Assembly (NCBI GenBank): GCA_002746535.1
Contig: NVWA01000084.1
Coordinates: 1-64,000 of the forward strand
Direction of reading: 5' to 3'
DNA: 64,000 bases
From: Planctomycetota bacterium
Lineage (GTDB): Bacteria > Planctomycetota > GCA-2746535
The number at the start of each line of letters is the position of its first letter. The stretch's first letter is position 1. The notes under the pieces were generated by a model that was not told the origin of the DNA, did no database searches, and worked only from the letters and a program-made list of their open reading frames with translations. The position numbers were made by a program, and so were the translations under genes. This document shows, one piece after another, positions 45,925 through 55,634 of the stretch.

Positions 45925-46215
45925 ATGGAAGATAAAAAGAAGAAAAAAGGCAAGATTTTACCTGAGCCAAAACCTCGATCCCAAAGACAAAACTATACTA
46001 GCATGTTCATTTCAATTGCCTTATTAATATTAGGTATTCACGGTTTTATAACAAGAGACACCATCATGATCTTTGGGAACCAAGGCGAAGCTTCACATAA
46101 TTATGGTTTTGCAACAGCCTATGCGATATTAGGTATTTTTGGTATTATTTCAGCGACTCAAGATATCAAATTATTCAAACAAAGATTACAAGCTGATTCA
46201 GATCAAGAAAAATAG
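45925..46215 (+). CDS. small membrane protein, function unknown
   Basis: A 96-residue protein. A highly basic N-terminus (KKKKKGKILPEPKPRSQRQ) is followed by two hydrophobic segments, MFISIALLILGIHGFI and FATAYAILGIFGIIS, separated by a short polar loop. No family was recognised. It stands alone between the divergent kinase gene and the convergent symporter gene, with 34 bp to the latter. Confidence 0.6.
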   Translation: MEDKKKKKGKILPEPKPRSQRQNYTSMFISIALLILGIHGFITRDTIMIFGNQGEASHNYGFATAYAILGIFGIISATQDIKLFKQRLQADSDQEK

Positions 46216-46249
46216 ATTTTCTTAAATTCAAACCAGCCAATAATATTTC

Positions 46250-48556
46250 TTACTTATAGGTTTTCATTTCCCCACTTTTGTATCGATCCCAATAATCTTT
46301 GAGCAATACTCGACCTTTTTTATAGAGCAATAACCCACCCAATATATTTGGGAAAGCCATACTTAATAACATGGCATCTGAAAAATCTATTACAGCACCT
46401 AAATTAAATACAGGTCCTAAAACGACACAACAAACAAAGAAGATTCTGAAATAACGAATACTGCCAGTTCCAAATAAATATTCTGTAGATTTTTCGCCAT
46501 AATAGCACCAAGAGATAACACTTGAAAATGCAAAGAAGAAAACGGCAATCGCTAACAAATATGGAAATACAGAACCCAAAGTAGCAAATGCAGCATTAGT
46601 CATTAACACACCTGCACCTGCATCAGATAAATGAGCCTTGGTAATTAAAATCGTCAAAGCCGTCATTGTACAAATGATAATTGTATCTATAAACGGCCCT
46701 ATCATAGCAACCATACCTTCACGAACAGGTTCATCAGTTTTTGCTGCCGCATGAGCAATCGCAGCTGAACCCAACCCAGCTTCATTTGAAAATGCTGCTC
46801 TCTTAACACCTTGGATAAAGATGCCAATAAAGCCACCAAAGAGTGCTGATTTAAAATTAAAAGCACCTTCAAAGATAGAAACAAATACACCGGGAATATC
46901 GCCAAAATGTGAAAGAATAATAAACCCACACGTACCGACATAAAATATGCACATAAAAGGCACAACTTTAGATGTAAAGTTTCCTATTTTTTTAATTCCA
47001 CCAATAATCACTAGACCAACACCGAAAGCCAATATAAAACCGATGATCCATTTCCACTTATCACCTTCTAATTGAAACGTCGAACTTAAAATAGCATACG
47101 TTTGGTTTCCTTGGTACATATTGCCACCTCCCAATGAACCAAAAATACAAAACACTGCAAAAATAACCGCTAAAACTTTTCCAAGCCATGCAATGGAAGG
47201 ATATAAATCAGCAATACCCTTTGAAAGGTAATACATAGGACCACCCTTAACTGCACCTGTTTTCGGATCAACTTCTCTATAAACTTGAGCAAACATACAG
47301 GAACTAAACTTTGAAGTCATCCCAAAAAGGGCCGTTAGCCACATCCAGAATATAGCACCAGGTCCACCTACAGCCACTGCTATAGCTACACCACCAATAT
47401 TTCCTAAGCCAACCGTTGCAGACAAGGCAGAAGTTAGAGCCTGAAAGTGCGATATTTCACCTTCGTCATCGGGGTTATCATATTTTCCTCTTAAGACATC
47501 AATACTGTGCTTAACCCCCTTGAATCCAATAAATCCATAAAGTAATGTAAATATAACCCCGCCTAATGCCAGCACCAAAATCAATAATGGCACACCATCA
47601 GCTCTGCTCAGAAGGATCTTCTTGTCGGTATAAAAATCCCTGATTAAGATGGCTGTCTTCTCATCAGGAAGTTTTTTATCAGCAATAAATTTTTTCAGAT
47701 CAGTTACATTATCAACGATTAATTTGTCTTGTAGCGAAGCATTTAAAATTTTAAAAATGATGACACTTAATTTAGTATCAACTTCGTTAGTAAACTTAAG
47801 ACTAGAAAGTTTACTTTTTATATCAGCTGAAACTCCAGGAAGCTTGTCAACAATTAGGCACAATTCTGATAATTCAATTGCCTTGACACTGATAACTTTC
47901 TCTGAAGGTTGCTCTTTTTTATTTGAGAAATAAGTCTTAGTGATAAAATCAGATACGGCCTTTTCACTCTTAAATGGAATTGTAAAATTACCTCTAATTC
48001 CTTCAGGGATAACCTTGATAAGGCTTTTGGCATTCTCTAAAGCCAATGGTTTAGATATCTTAATGATAAATCTATTATGATCTGCTTGTAGATATGCTTT
48101 ATCAATGCCGAACGACTTACTTAATTTTTCGATAAGATCATCATCCATAACCTTGTGATATTTAAAGGCATTTAGTATTTTGAGATCATCTTCATTTTGA
48201 CTAATAATTGATTTTAAATATTTAAATAATTCCGTTTTTTCTGATTGGATATCATGTGTCAATAAGTGCAAATTAGGAACTTGATTTAATACAATATTCT
48301 CACCGGTATCAAACATCGGGACAGGCCATAATAATACACCCCATATATCACCTACAAGCGATTTGAAATTTGCTTGAATTTTTTCTGTTAACGTAAGCAC
48401 TTTTTCTTTGGGCTCACCATCTGACTTATCATTAGTTGTTTCAGTTGCTTCTTTTACGGGCTTTTCTTTGGGGGATTCTTCAGGTTTATCTTGCGAAATT
48501 AGAATTCCCGCAATCAATAAAATGGATAATAAGAATACCGATAGCTTAATTTTCAT
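46250..48556 (-). CDS. AGCS-family alanine/glycine:cation symporter with large inserted domain
   Basis: A 768-residue inner-membrane transporter. The AGCS core is clear from about residue 320: HFQALTSALSATVGLGNIGG, AVAVGGPGAIFWMW, GAVKGGPMYYL and KRAAFSNEAGLGSAAIAHAAA. Ordinary AGCS proteins have about 450-500 residues. Here a signal-like N-terminal helix and acidic linker (1-60) lead to a segment resembling the normal first membrane helix (DIWGVLLWPVPMF, about 70-82). About 235 soluble, charged residues (84-318) follow before the core resumes. The insert is probably extracytoplasmic, with unknown function. Transport is of alanine, glycine or a similar amino acid with Na+. Confidence 0.88.
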   Translation of the reverse strand: MKIKLSVFLLSILLIAGILISQDKPEESPKEKPVKEATETTNDKSDGEPKEKVLTLTEKIQANFKSLVGDIWGVLLWPVPMFDTGENIVLNQVPNLHLLTHDIQSEKTELFKYLKSIISQNEDDLKILNAFKYHKVMDDDLIEKLSKSFGIDKAYLQADHNRFIIKISKPLALENAKSLIKVIPEGIRGNFTIPFKSEKAVSDFITKTYFSNKKEQPSEKVISVKAIELSELCLIVDKLPGVSADIKSKLSSLKFTNEVDTKLSVIIFKILNASLQDKLIVDNVTDLKKFIADKKLPDEKTAILIRDFYTDKKILLSRADGVPLLILVLALGGVIFTLLYGFIGFKGVKHSIDVLRGKYDNPDDEGEISHFQALTSALSATVGLGNIGGVAIAVAVGGPGAIFWMWLTALFGMTSKFSSCMFAQVYREVDPKTGAVKGGPMYYLSKGIADLYPSIAWLGKVLAVIFAVFCIFGSLGGGNMYQGNQTYAILSSTFQLEGDKWKWIIGFILAFGVGLVIIGGIKKIGNFTSKVVPFMCIFYVGTCGFIILSHFGDIPGVFVSIFEGAFNFKSALFGGFIGIFIQGVKRAAFSNEAGLGSAAIAHAAAKTDEPVREGMVAMIGPFIDTIIICTMTALTILITKAHLSDAGAGVLMTNAAFATLGSVFPYLLAIAVFFFAFSSVISWCYYGEKSTEYLFGTGSIRYFRIFFVCCVVLGPVFNLGAVIDFSDAMLLSMAFPNILGGLLLYKKGRVLLKDYWDRYKSGEMKTYK

Positions 48557-48791
48557 AAAATGTCCTAATCATTATGATGTGATGATCAAAAAGCGAAGTA
48601 TTGTATTCCCTAAAATAAAAAATTTAAGTACTTATCAAAATAAAACCTAAATTTATACATACCAAACGTTTAGAGCGAATATCAGCTTAATTTCCACCAC
48701 AAAAAGCAAAATTCGACTTTTCAGCATGATTTGATAATATTTTGCACTTCAAAACAAATATTACCTTTAAACAAGTGTTTCAACAAAATAT

Positions 48792-50165
48792 ATGCCTAAA
48801 CCTTCTGACGAACCCTTTGAAATCTTACCCGAAAAAATAAGACAAAATTTTAGCTACACTCTTCATTTTGACTGGGTCCTATACCCCTTTGACATTCAAA
48901 CGCGAAAAGCTTACACAAAAATGTTAAAAAAAGTGGTCATGATTAGTGATGAAGAATCTGAAATTATTAATAATGGTCTTGATAAAATTTCTGAAGATAT
49001 TCAAAATGGTGACTACCAATTTAAAGCCAACCAACCTGATATTCATACTGCTATTGAACAAGCTTTAAGAGATGAAATTGGAGATCTCGCCAGCAAAATT
49101 AATATAGGTATTTCAAAACTTGATTTGATTTCCACTGATTTAAGATTATGGACAAAAAACGAAATCGATATTCTCCAGCAATTAATTAAAAAATTTCAAA
49201 AAACAATTCTACGACATGCCAAAGAACATATAAAAACTTACATGCCCGCTTATACAGATTTGCAACCTACTCAAACAATTACGGTTGCACATCAACTACT
49301 AGCTTACATGGAAATGTTCCAAAGAGATTTTGATAGACTATCCGCCCTACTCAATCAGTTAAATGTCATGCCCCTTGGCTCATCCTATGGGGCAGGAACA
49401 ACAATTCCTATCGACCGAATCTTTTTAGCCAACAGTCTAGGCTTCAGCAAAATCTCCAATAACAGTATAGATGCCATAAGTGATAGAGACTTTTTAATCG
49501 AATACTTATTTTGTTTATCCATGATTGGACAACACATGTCAAGAATATGTGCAGATGTCATTCTATGGACAAGTGAAGGGTTTCAATTTATTACTCTACC
49601 TGAAGAGTTCACTGAAGAAACATTAAGAACCTCCAAATTACGACGATCGATTGTTCCAGAATTAATTCGAGGAAAAACTAGTAAATTATTTAGCTCACTC
49701 CATACAGCACTAGTAGCTGTCAAAGGAATCCCAACCCACTACACGAGAGATTGTCAGGAAGACAAAGAAGCGGCTTTTGAAGCTAGCGATATCACCCAAA
49801 CAAGCATAGAAGTATTAAGTCGTTTATTTTCAACTTGCACTTTTAATGTAGAAAAAATTAACAAAGCTGTTCATGAACATCATTGGGAAACTTTAGTTTT
49901 AGTTGAGTACCTCATTAAAAATGATATTCCACCAGATGAAGCCATAAAGATTATTAGAACTACTTTAGATTATGCTTTAGATAATAATAAAAAAATTGAA
50001 GACTTATCTTTGCAAGAGTTTCAAGATATTCATAAAGGTTTTGGCCAAGAAGTCATGTTACTTCTTACCCCCAAAGGGACAATTCAAAGCTACGCTTGTA
50101 TCGGCTCATCAAATCCAGATCGCATTCAACACGAAATCGAAGAATGGGATTCAATATTAGGCTAG
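48792..50165 (+). CDS. argininosuccinate-lyase-fold protein lacking the catalytic motifs
   Basis: A 457-residue member of the fumarase/aspartase superfamily whose backbone follows ArgH closely: DIHTAIE (83-89), TDLRLW, PLGSSYGAGTTIPIDR (194-209), LIRGK, and KGIPTHYTRDCQEDKE. The three active-site signatures are altered. HTGRSRNDQ reads NIGISKLDL (about 104-112). The THLQ with the general-acid/base His reads TDLQ (155-158). The SSxMPxKKNP loop with the catalytic Ser has been reduced to RTSKLRRSIVPE (279-290). It is therefore probably not an argininosuccinate lyase but a pseudoenzyme or a lyase of changed chemistry. It is full length, with no frameshift. No arginine-biosynthesis genes are adjacent. 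Confidence 0.85.
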   Translation: MPKPSDEPFEILPEKIRQNFSYTLHFDWVLYPFDIQTRKAYTKMLKKVVMISDEESEIINNGLDKISEDIQNGDYQFKANQPDIHTAIEQALRDEIGDLASKINIGISKLDLISTDLRLWTKNEIDILQQLIKKFQKTILRHAKEHIKTYMPAYTDLQPTQTITVAHQLLAYMEMFQRDFDRLSALLNQLNVMPLGSSYGAGTTIPIDRIFLANSLGFSKISNNSIDAISDRDFLIEYLFCLSMIGQHMSRICADVILWTSEGFQFITLPEEFTEETLRTSKLRRSIVPELIRGKTSKLFSSLHTALVAVKGIPTHYTRDCQEDKEAAFEASDITQTSIEVLSRLFSTCTFNVEKINKAVHEHHWETLVLVEYLIKNDIPPDEAIKIIRTTLDYALDNNKKIEDLSLQEFQDIHKGFGQEVMLLLTPKGTIQSYACIGSSNPDRIQHEIEEWDSILG

Positions 50166-50261
50166 GTCTTCTTTTACAATATTTTTACAATAATTAGACC
50201 AGCAACTAACCAACATTTTTTTCATTGATCATAATTCCTTATAAAAAAAAAAGGAAGTAAT

Positions 50262-51281
50262 ATGAATCGCCTTCAACTCTTTTTCCTCATCTTTATCTCT
50301 CTAGTCTCTGTCACATCAGCAAAGGATAAAAAATCAAAACTGATAATGCATGAATGGGGAACATTTACGACTGAAATTAAATATGGCGGCAATGGGAAAT
50401 TACTTACCGGCTTAGAGAAAGAAGAAGAGCATTTGCCCGATTTCGTATATCAATACAATTTAAATTCACTCAATTTTTTCAGCAAAGGCTTCAGCACTTC
50501 AGTAACGAATGTTACAGTAAAAATGGAAACACCCGTAATTTATTTTTATACTGAAAACGAAACACCCTTTACGGTAGATATTCACTTTAATGGTGGAAAA
50601 ATAAGTCAATGGTATCCACAAAAAACAAATGGTGGAAAAATTGATCCGAAGGTTACCCGCATCATAGATTTTAAAAATTTAAAGGAAAATGGCTATATAC
50701 AATGGAATGGAACAATATTAGCAAAAGACACAAAAGAAAAATTAACAAAACCAGCCCTAAAACATCAGAATTGGTTAATGCCTAGAGAAACAGATTCAAA
50801 TCTAATAAAAGTTAATGATGAAGTAGAAAAATATTTATTTTATAGAGGCCTAGGTAATTTCGAGACCCCCTTCAATATTCATTTCGAAAATCATAAAATG
50901 ATAATGACAAATAATAAGACTGAAGACATTCCCTATATCTTAATTTATAAAATTGATAGTTCAGGTTTAAATCCAAAAACATTATGGGAGGGATCCATAA
51001 AAGGTAATCAGTCAAGCACCTATAACTTTAAAAACAATACGAAAAGATCAAATTTCAATAAGACCAATTTTATTAGTGCACTGAAAACGGCTGGATTGTA
51101 TGAAAAAGAAGCAATTGCCATGTTAAACACTTGGGAAACAAGTTATTTCAAAAAAGAAGGTTTAAGAATATTCTGGATATTACCTAAAAATTTAACAAAC
51201 AAAATACTGCCATTAACAATGAAACCAACTCCAACTGAACTGAAAAGAGTCTTAGTAGGAAGAATAAATATAGTAAAATAA
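50262..51281 (+). CDS. secreted protein of unknown function (MHEWGTFT family)
   Basis: A 339-residue exported protein with a signal peptide (LFFLIFISLVSVTSA). The conserved opening LIMHEWGTFTTEI and the later stretch VTVKMETPVIYFYTENETP are features I recall from a family widespread in planctomycetes and myxobacteria with no known function. The body is beta-rich. A strong AAGGAAG precedes the start. The function is unknown. Confidence 0.65.
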   Translation: MNRLQLFFLIFISLVSVTSAKDKKSKLIMHEWGTFTTEIKYGGNGKLLTGLEKEEEHLPDFVYQYNLNSLNFFSKGFSTSVTNVTVKMETPVIYFYTENETPFTVDIHFNGGKISQWYPQKTNGGKIDPKVTRIIDFKNLKENGYIQWNGTILAKDTKEKLTKPALKHQNWLMPRETDSNLIKVNDEVEKYLFYRGLGNFETPFNIHFENHKMIMTNNKTEDIPYILIYKIDSSGLNPKTLWEGSIKGNQSSTYNFKNNTKRSNFNKTNFISALKTAGLYEKEAIAMLNTWETSYFKKEGLRIFWILPKNLTNKILPLTMKPTPTELKRVLVGRINIVK

Positions 51282-51379
51282 CGGCTCAACTATTATTCAT
51301 CAAACATAATTATATTTCAAAAAAGGTGCCTTTTCGTAAAATAAATTAAATCAAAATTAATTTATGATGAAAGTTTTAG

Positions 51380-52438
51380 TTGGCACCGAAAGTTCTATTT
51401 CACTATCCAGGAATTATTCAAAATAATTTTAACTCTGGTGAAGGCAAACGTCCCTTCAAAATGCTAAATGCTTTTAAAGAAATTTCGGACCAAGTAACAG
51501 AAATCACAGGATCCTATGCTGAGAGATCTGAAAAATGGGACGAAGTAAAGTCTTCCTTATCTTCTTTTGACTGTATCTATTCTGAAAACTCAAACCTTCC
51601 TCTTGCCGTTTGCAATGAAAAAAAATTACCCAAATTAAAAACCTGCGACTTTCAATTATTCAAAGAAGCTAAAAAAAGTAAGGTTCCCATTGGTGTATTT
51701 GTCCGAGATTTATACTGGGCTATGAAAGGTCAAAAACAAAACCCTACCATTAAGAATTTTATCGCCTTGCCGTTTTATAAAAGCGAAATGAAACTTTATA
51801 ATAAATATGCTTCAAAAATATTCGTTCCCACAGCGAGTTTTGCCCCATTTCAAAATATTTTAGAACAAAGCAAAATCGGAGTATTGCCCCCAGGCTGTGA
51901 CTTTAGCACATCAGCAAAATCTTTGGCATCAAAAAACTTATTGTATGTTGGATCTTGTTTACCGCCAACATATGACATCACCAAATTATTAAACGAAATT
52001 GATCAACATAAATTATCACTCAACATAGTGACCAGAGAAAAAGACCACAATTATTTAAATAATAATTTCAATTTTCAAAAGAATGTTCACATTCAACAAG
52101 CCAATGGAAATGAACTCGAGCCAATTTATAAAAACACAAACTTTTTTTTAATGCTAATAGAAAAAACACCCTATAGAGAATTAGCAATGCCCTTAAAAGT
52201 TTTAGAAAGCATCAGCTTCAATTGTCCCATAATTGCATACGATTATGGTGAAACAGCTAAACTAATCAAAGAAAACAACCTTGGCTGGGTCATTCAAGAA
52301 GCCAATCAATTAAATGAATTGATAGAAAAAATAACCGACGGACAATACGCTGAAATCTCAAATAATTTATTTAAATATGCTCAAGAAAATACTTGGAAAG
52401 ATCGAGCTAACCAAATATTAAATGAATTAGTTTCGTAA
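51380..52438 (+). CDS. glycosyltransferase, GT1/GT4-like
   Basis: A 352-residue cytoplasmic GT-B fold protein. PKVLFHYPG is at the N-terminus, followed after a Rossmann-like half by the donor-binding half: NLLYVGSCLPP, and near the C-terminus LAMPLKVLESISFNCPIIAYDYGETAKL, which carries the E-x7-E-like element of GT4 enzymes. The start codon is TTG; a stop in frame at 51368 rules out an earlier start. The sugar and acceptor are unknown. It converges with the DUF4202 gene, six bases away. Confidence 0.78.
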   Translation: MAPKVLFHYPGIIQNNFNSGEGKRPFKMLNAFKEISDQVTEITGSYAERSEKWDEVKSSLSSFDCIYSENSNLPLAVCNEKKLPKLKTCDFQLFKEAKKSKVPIGVFVRDLYWAMKGQKQNPTIKNFIALPFYKSEMKLYNKYASKIFVPTASFAPFQNILEQSKIGVLPPGCDFSTSAKSLASKNLLYVGSCLPPTYDITKLLNEIDQHKLSLNIVTREKDHNYLNNNFNFQKNVHIQQANGNELEPIYKNTNFFLMLIEKTPYRELAMPLKVLESISFNCPIIAYDYGETAKLIKENNLGWVIQEANQLNELIEKITDGQYAEISNNLFKYAQENTWKDRANQILNELVS

Positions 52439-52444
52439 CTATAA

Positions 52445-53032
52445 TTAACTCTTCAGAGCTTTTTGAATAATTTCATTTGACTCTTTGGGCAAATCTAATT
52501 CAAGCGCATTTTTTTGTCCATTTTCAGACATCTTTGCCCAAGTTTTCTGAATAGCATTGATAACCTTTTCTTCACCACTTTTTTCTAATAATGGAAGAAG
52601 CTGATGCTCAATAAAAATCAAAGATACAGCATCTTCAATGACTTGAGTCTCAGAACAATTTCCTAAATTAGTTTTAAGAATTAATGATGATATCTTTTCG
52701 GTAGCTACTTTTTCTAAAGAATATTTTTCTAATAATGAAAGCATTTCACTACAATGAAATTTCTGTAAAGCTTTTTTCCATTGAAAATATCCGGGTAACC
52801 CTTTTGGATAAGAATCTCGAGGATGCATCCATCTTTTAAGGTGAATTCCACGGCCAGAAATCAAAAGATTATCAGATGGATTAGCAGATAAAATATTTAT
52901 CCACTTGGTCATTAATTTCGCATAAAATAATTCGTAACCAACTTCCAAACCATCATCAGTAACCTTTCTAGGATCCTGATTATTTTCAATATCAACATCT
53001 TCAATTATTTTTTGAAGCTCTTCTTTATCCAT
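52445..53032 (-). CDS. DUF4202-family protein
   Basis: A 195-residue protein matching the DUF4202 pattern end to end. IDxxNxxDP appears as VDIENNQDP, then DGLEVGYELFYAKLMTKW, ISGRGIHLKRWMHPRDSYP, LPGYFQWKKALQKFH, EDAVSLIFIEHQLLP and KTWAKMSENG. The fold is all-helical with conserved His/Arg/Trp residues, suggesting a metal or phosphate pocket, but no biochemical role is established. It is cytoplasmic. Elsewhere it often lies near sulfur or nitrogen metabolism genes; there is no such context here. Confidence 0.82.
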   Translation of the reverse strand: MDKEELQKIIEDVDIENNQDPRKVTDDGLEVGYELFYAKLMTKWINILSANPSDNLLISGRGIHLKRWMHPRDSYPKGLPGYFQWKKALQKFHCSEMLSLLEKYSLEKVATEKISSLILKTNLGNCSETQVIEDAVSLIFIEHQLLPLLEKSGEEKVINAIQKTWAKMSENGQKNALELDLPKESNEIIQKALKS

Positions 53033-53237
53033 TCCATGTCATCCATAAAAAATCATAAATTGATCTTGTAATATTCTTAATTATTATCCATAAAAATACA
53101 TATAAAATTTTAATAAAATTGCAGTTCAAACGTCTAAAATAGGCATTAGCTAGGCATAGACAGTAAAGGTTTAGAATTGACTTAAAGTAGTTTAAAAATA
53201 CAATTGTCGATCTTAACTCTTTAAATCAAGAGGACTT

Positions 53238-53276
53238 ATGAATTCAAAATTGACTCCAAATTCAGTAGCCCATTAA
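53238..53276 (+). CDS. candidate short leader ORF (12 codons) before the MoxR operon
   Basis: ATG at 53238 follows AGAGGAC, a better ribosome-binding site than that of the main gene, and encodes MNSKLTPNSVAH. Its TAA stop (53274-53276) forms part of TAAGG, the only ribosome-binding-like sequence before the HEAT gene at 53289. This would couple translation of the operon to the leader. There are no runs of one amino acid, so classical attenuation is unlikely. Confidence 0.4.
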   Translation: MNSKLTPNSVAH

Positions 53277-53288
53277 GGCATATTAACT

Positions 53289-55634
53289 ATGTTTAAAATT
53301 TTTATTGCACTGATTACAATATCAATCTTTTCACCAATTCAATTATTTTGTCAATCCAAAGGTACAATCCAAAAGTGTAAAAATGATTTATTATCAAAAG
53401 ATGAGAAGATCCGACAAAGAGCCGTTCTAGTTCTAGGTAAATACAACGAAACCGAAGCGACGAATCTTTTATTAACGCATTTAAAAGATAAAAGCAAATT
53501 AGTCAGAAGATCCTCATTAATTTCACTACAAGATAGAATTCAGCGAAGACTTCTCTCTGGCCCAAGAGTAATTCCCATTTTAGATTTGTTGTTCGATGAA
53601 GATGTCGAAGTTAGAAGAACTGCCGCAACACTAACAAAAGATTTTTATGGGAATTTAATGGCTTCAATTCGACGACCAGGAATTCAAAAAATCAATTCAA
53701 CATTTGAGCAAAAATTTCTAAATGCATTTAAAGATAAAGATGATATTGTCAGATTGAATTTACTGACAACACTAGCCTTCAATAGGCGAATAATGTTTCA
53801 AAAAAAGTATTCTGATGTAATTCACACATTAATTTCTGATAGCAATACAGCCATTATTATTCTTGCACTCAATTTAATGAGGAGCATACCTACAAACAAA
53901 AGTGATTCGATTGTCAAAAGTTTACTTACCAACAAAAATACAGATGTACTAATCGGCATTTCAAATTTCATTCGATCTAAGCGATTAAAGAATAAAGAAA
54001 ATTTAAATACTTTAATTCAAAATAAAGAATTAAGTGTCAAAGCGACGGCATTAAAATGTGCCATCGAATTAGGTTTTACCGAATACCAACAGGCTGTTGT
54101 CGATTTTATTCAAGATGAAGCAAATCCTGTAAATCTAAGATTAGATTTAATCTCAGTCCTAAATCTTTTAGGAACCCAAATGAATAAATTAATATTTATC
54201 TTAATGGATGACAAAATAAGTTCAATTAGAGCTGCCGCCATCAATAAAGGCAATCTCTTAATACCTCACAAAACCCTCAAGCTAAAATTAATAGAAAAAT
54301 TAAACGACGACTCCTCAAATGTACGAAACACATGTCTTAGACTAATCATGATGAGATTAACGAAGGCAGATAGTGCCTTAATAATAAAAATATTTGATAA
54401 CGATAGTGCTGAAATCAGAAAAAGCATCTTACGTAAAAGCATGCAATTAAAAATATTTAATGAAGAGATCATCTTAGAAGCCATCATTGATGACAATCTC
54501 GAAATTCGAATTATGGCAATACAGTATGCTCAGAGTTATTTACAGAGTTCAAAAAAATTAAAAAGCATTATTGTTAGGTCTTTAGATGACCCAAATGAAA
54601 AGATTAAGCTGCACGCACTAAGATCATTAGTACACACTTCAAGCGGCAGTCAAATGATTGAACTCTTTCAGAAATACCTATCTATTACAAATGATGAAAT
54701 AAAATTATTTATGGTTCAAAAGTTAAGAGTTATGACTGACATAAAAGCCCAAAATCTACTAATGAAAATCTCGCAAACAAAAAATTTAAAATTAAAAGTA
54801 AATGCTTTACTAGGGGTTTACCAAAGGAACAAAGAAAAAGTAAAACTTGAGTTAGCAAAGTTGATGTCAAATAAGAGTATTACTAGTCAGCAAAAATATT
54901 CGATATTTTTATCTATGAGAAATCAAGGAAAATCAATAAGCCACCACTTTTCACCATTATTGGCTGATCCAAACAAATCAATTCGTTTAGAAGTAATGAA
55001 ATACTTTTCAATAAACTACTCGTTATACAAAGAAAGTTATTACCAATATAGCTTCAAAGAATCATTTAGACCTATTCGCCAAATTGCCCATAAGTTATAT
55101 TTGAAGAATAAATTTCACAACAAAGATACAATCGAAAAAATGATCAAAAATGGCAACCCACAATTCCATCTGATTGCATATCAAGCTATTAAAAATAACT
55201 ACAATGATAGTTTTAACGAAATCATCAAACAAAAAATAAATTCAACGGATATAAATATTTTAACGTGGTCGCTACAATTAATTCAAAAACATAAAATCGA
55301 AATTGATGCCGATGTATTTAAAAAGGCAGTTCAACAAAGAAATAACAATCTTAAAAATCTTCTTAAAACTAACAATCGACGTCAAGCCTATTACACAATT
55401 CAAGTAATTCTTCAAAATAAATTATTAGAATTTGACCAAGATTTAATCGCCTTATTAAAATCAAATGCGCATAGATCACTAGCAACTGATACCTTTTATG
55501 CTCTACTAGAACTTAATACAAAAACAGGAAATGAATATTTAAACTCCATTGACTCGAAGAATCAGCTCTATAGAAACCTTATCCAGGCTAAAATCAGTAA
55601 GTCAAAAATTGACAAAAGAAAAAAAATAAAATGA
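53289..55634 (+). CDS. secreted HEAT-repeat protein, first gene of the MoxR operon
   Basis: A 781-residue protein with a signal peptide (IFIALITISIFSPIQLFCQ), leading into about fifteen to twenty HEAT-like helical pairs across the whole length. Examples are SKLVRRSSLISLQDRI, DVEVRRTAATLTKDFY and NEKIKLHALRSLVH. HEAT solenoids are protein-binding scaffolds. It overlaps the DUF4159 gene by four bases (ATGA) and starts an operon through 63615, so it probably acts in the periplasm with the VWA and DUF4175 proteins. It contains no catalytic motif. Confidence 0.8.
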   Translation: MFKIFIALITISIFSPIQLFCQSKGTIQKCKNDLLSKDEKIRQRAVLVLGKYNETEATNLLLTHLKDKSKLVRRSSLISLQDRIQRRLLSGPRVIPILDLLFDEDVEVRRTAATLTKDFYGNLMASIRRPGIQKINSTFEQKFLNAFKDKDDIVRLNLLTTLAFNRRIMFQKKYSDVIHTLISDSNTAIIILALNLMRSIPTNKSDSIVKSLLTNKNTDVLIGISNFIRSKRLKNKENLNTLIQNKELSVKATALKCAIELGFTEYQQAVVDFIQDEANPVNLRLDLISVLNLLGTQMNKLIFILMDDKISSIRAAAINKGNLLIPHKTLKLKLIEKLNDDSSNVRNTCLRLIMMRLTKADSALIIKIFDNDSAEIRKSILRKSMQLKIFNEEIILEAIIDDNLEIRIMAIQYAQSYLQSSKKLKSIIVRSLDDPNEKIKLHALRSLVHTSSGSQMIELFQKYLSITNDEIKLFMVQKLRVMTDIKAQNLLMKISQTKNLKLKVNALLGVYQRNKEKVKLELAKLMSNKSITSQQKYSIFLSMRNQGKSISHHFSPLLADPNKSIRLEVMKYFSINYSLYKESYYQYSFKESFRPIRQIAHKLYLKNKFHNKDTIEKMIKNGNPQFHLIAYQAIKNNYNDSFNEIIKQKINSTDINILTWSLQLIQKHKIEIDADVFKKAVQQRNNNLKNLLKTNNRRQAYYTIQVILQNKLLEFDQDLIALLKSNAHRSLATDTFYALLELNTKTGNEYLNSIDSKNQLYRNLIQAKISKSKIDKRKKIK

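Noticed and set aside
48792..50165. Naming the gene argH
   Set aside because: The sequence keeps the scaffold but lacks the catalytic His, the Ser loop and the HTGRSRND loop, so the symbol would imply an unsupported activity.
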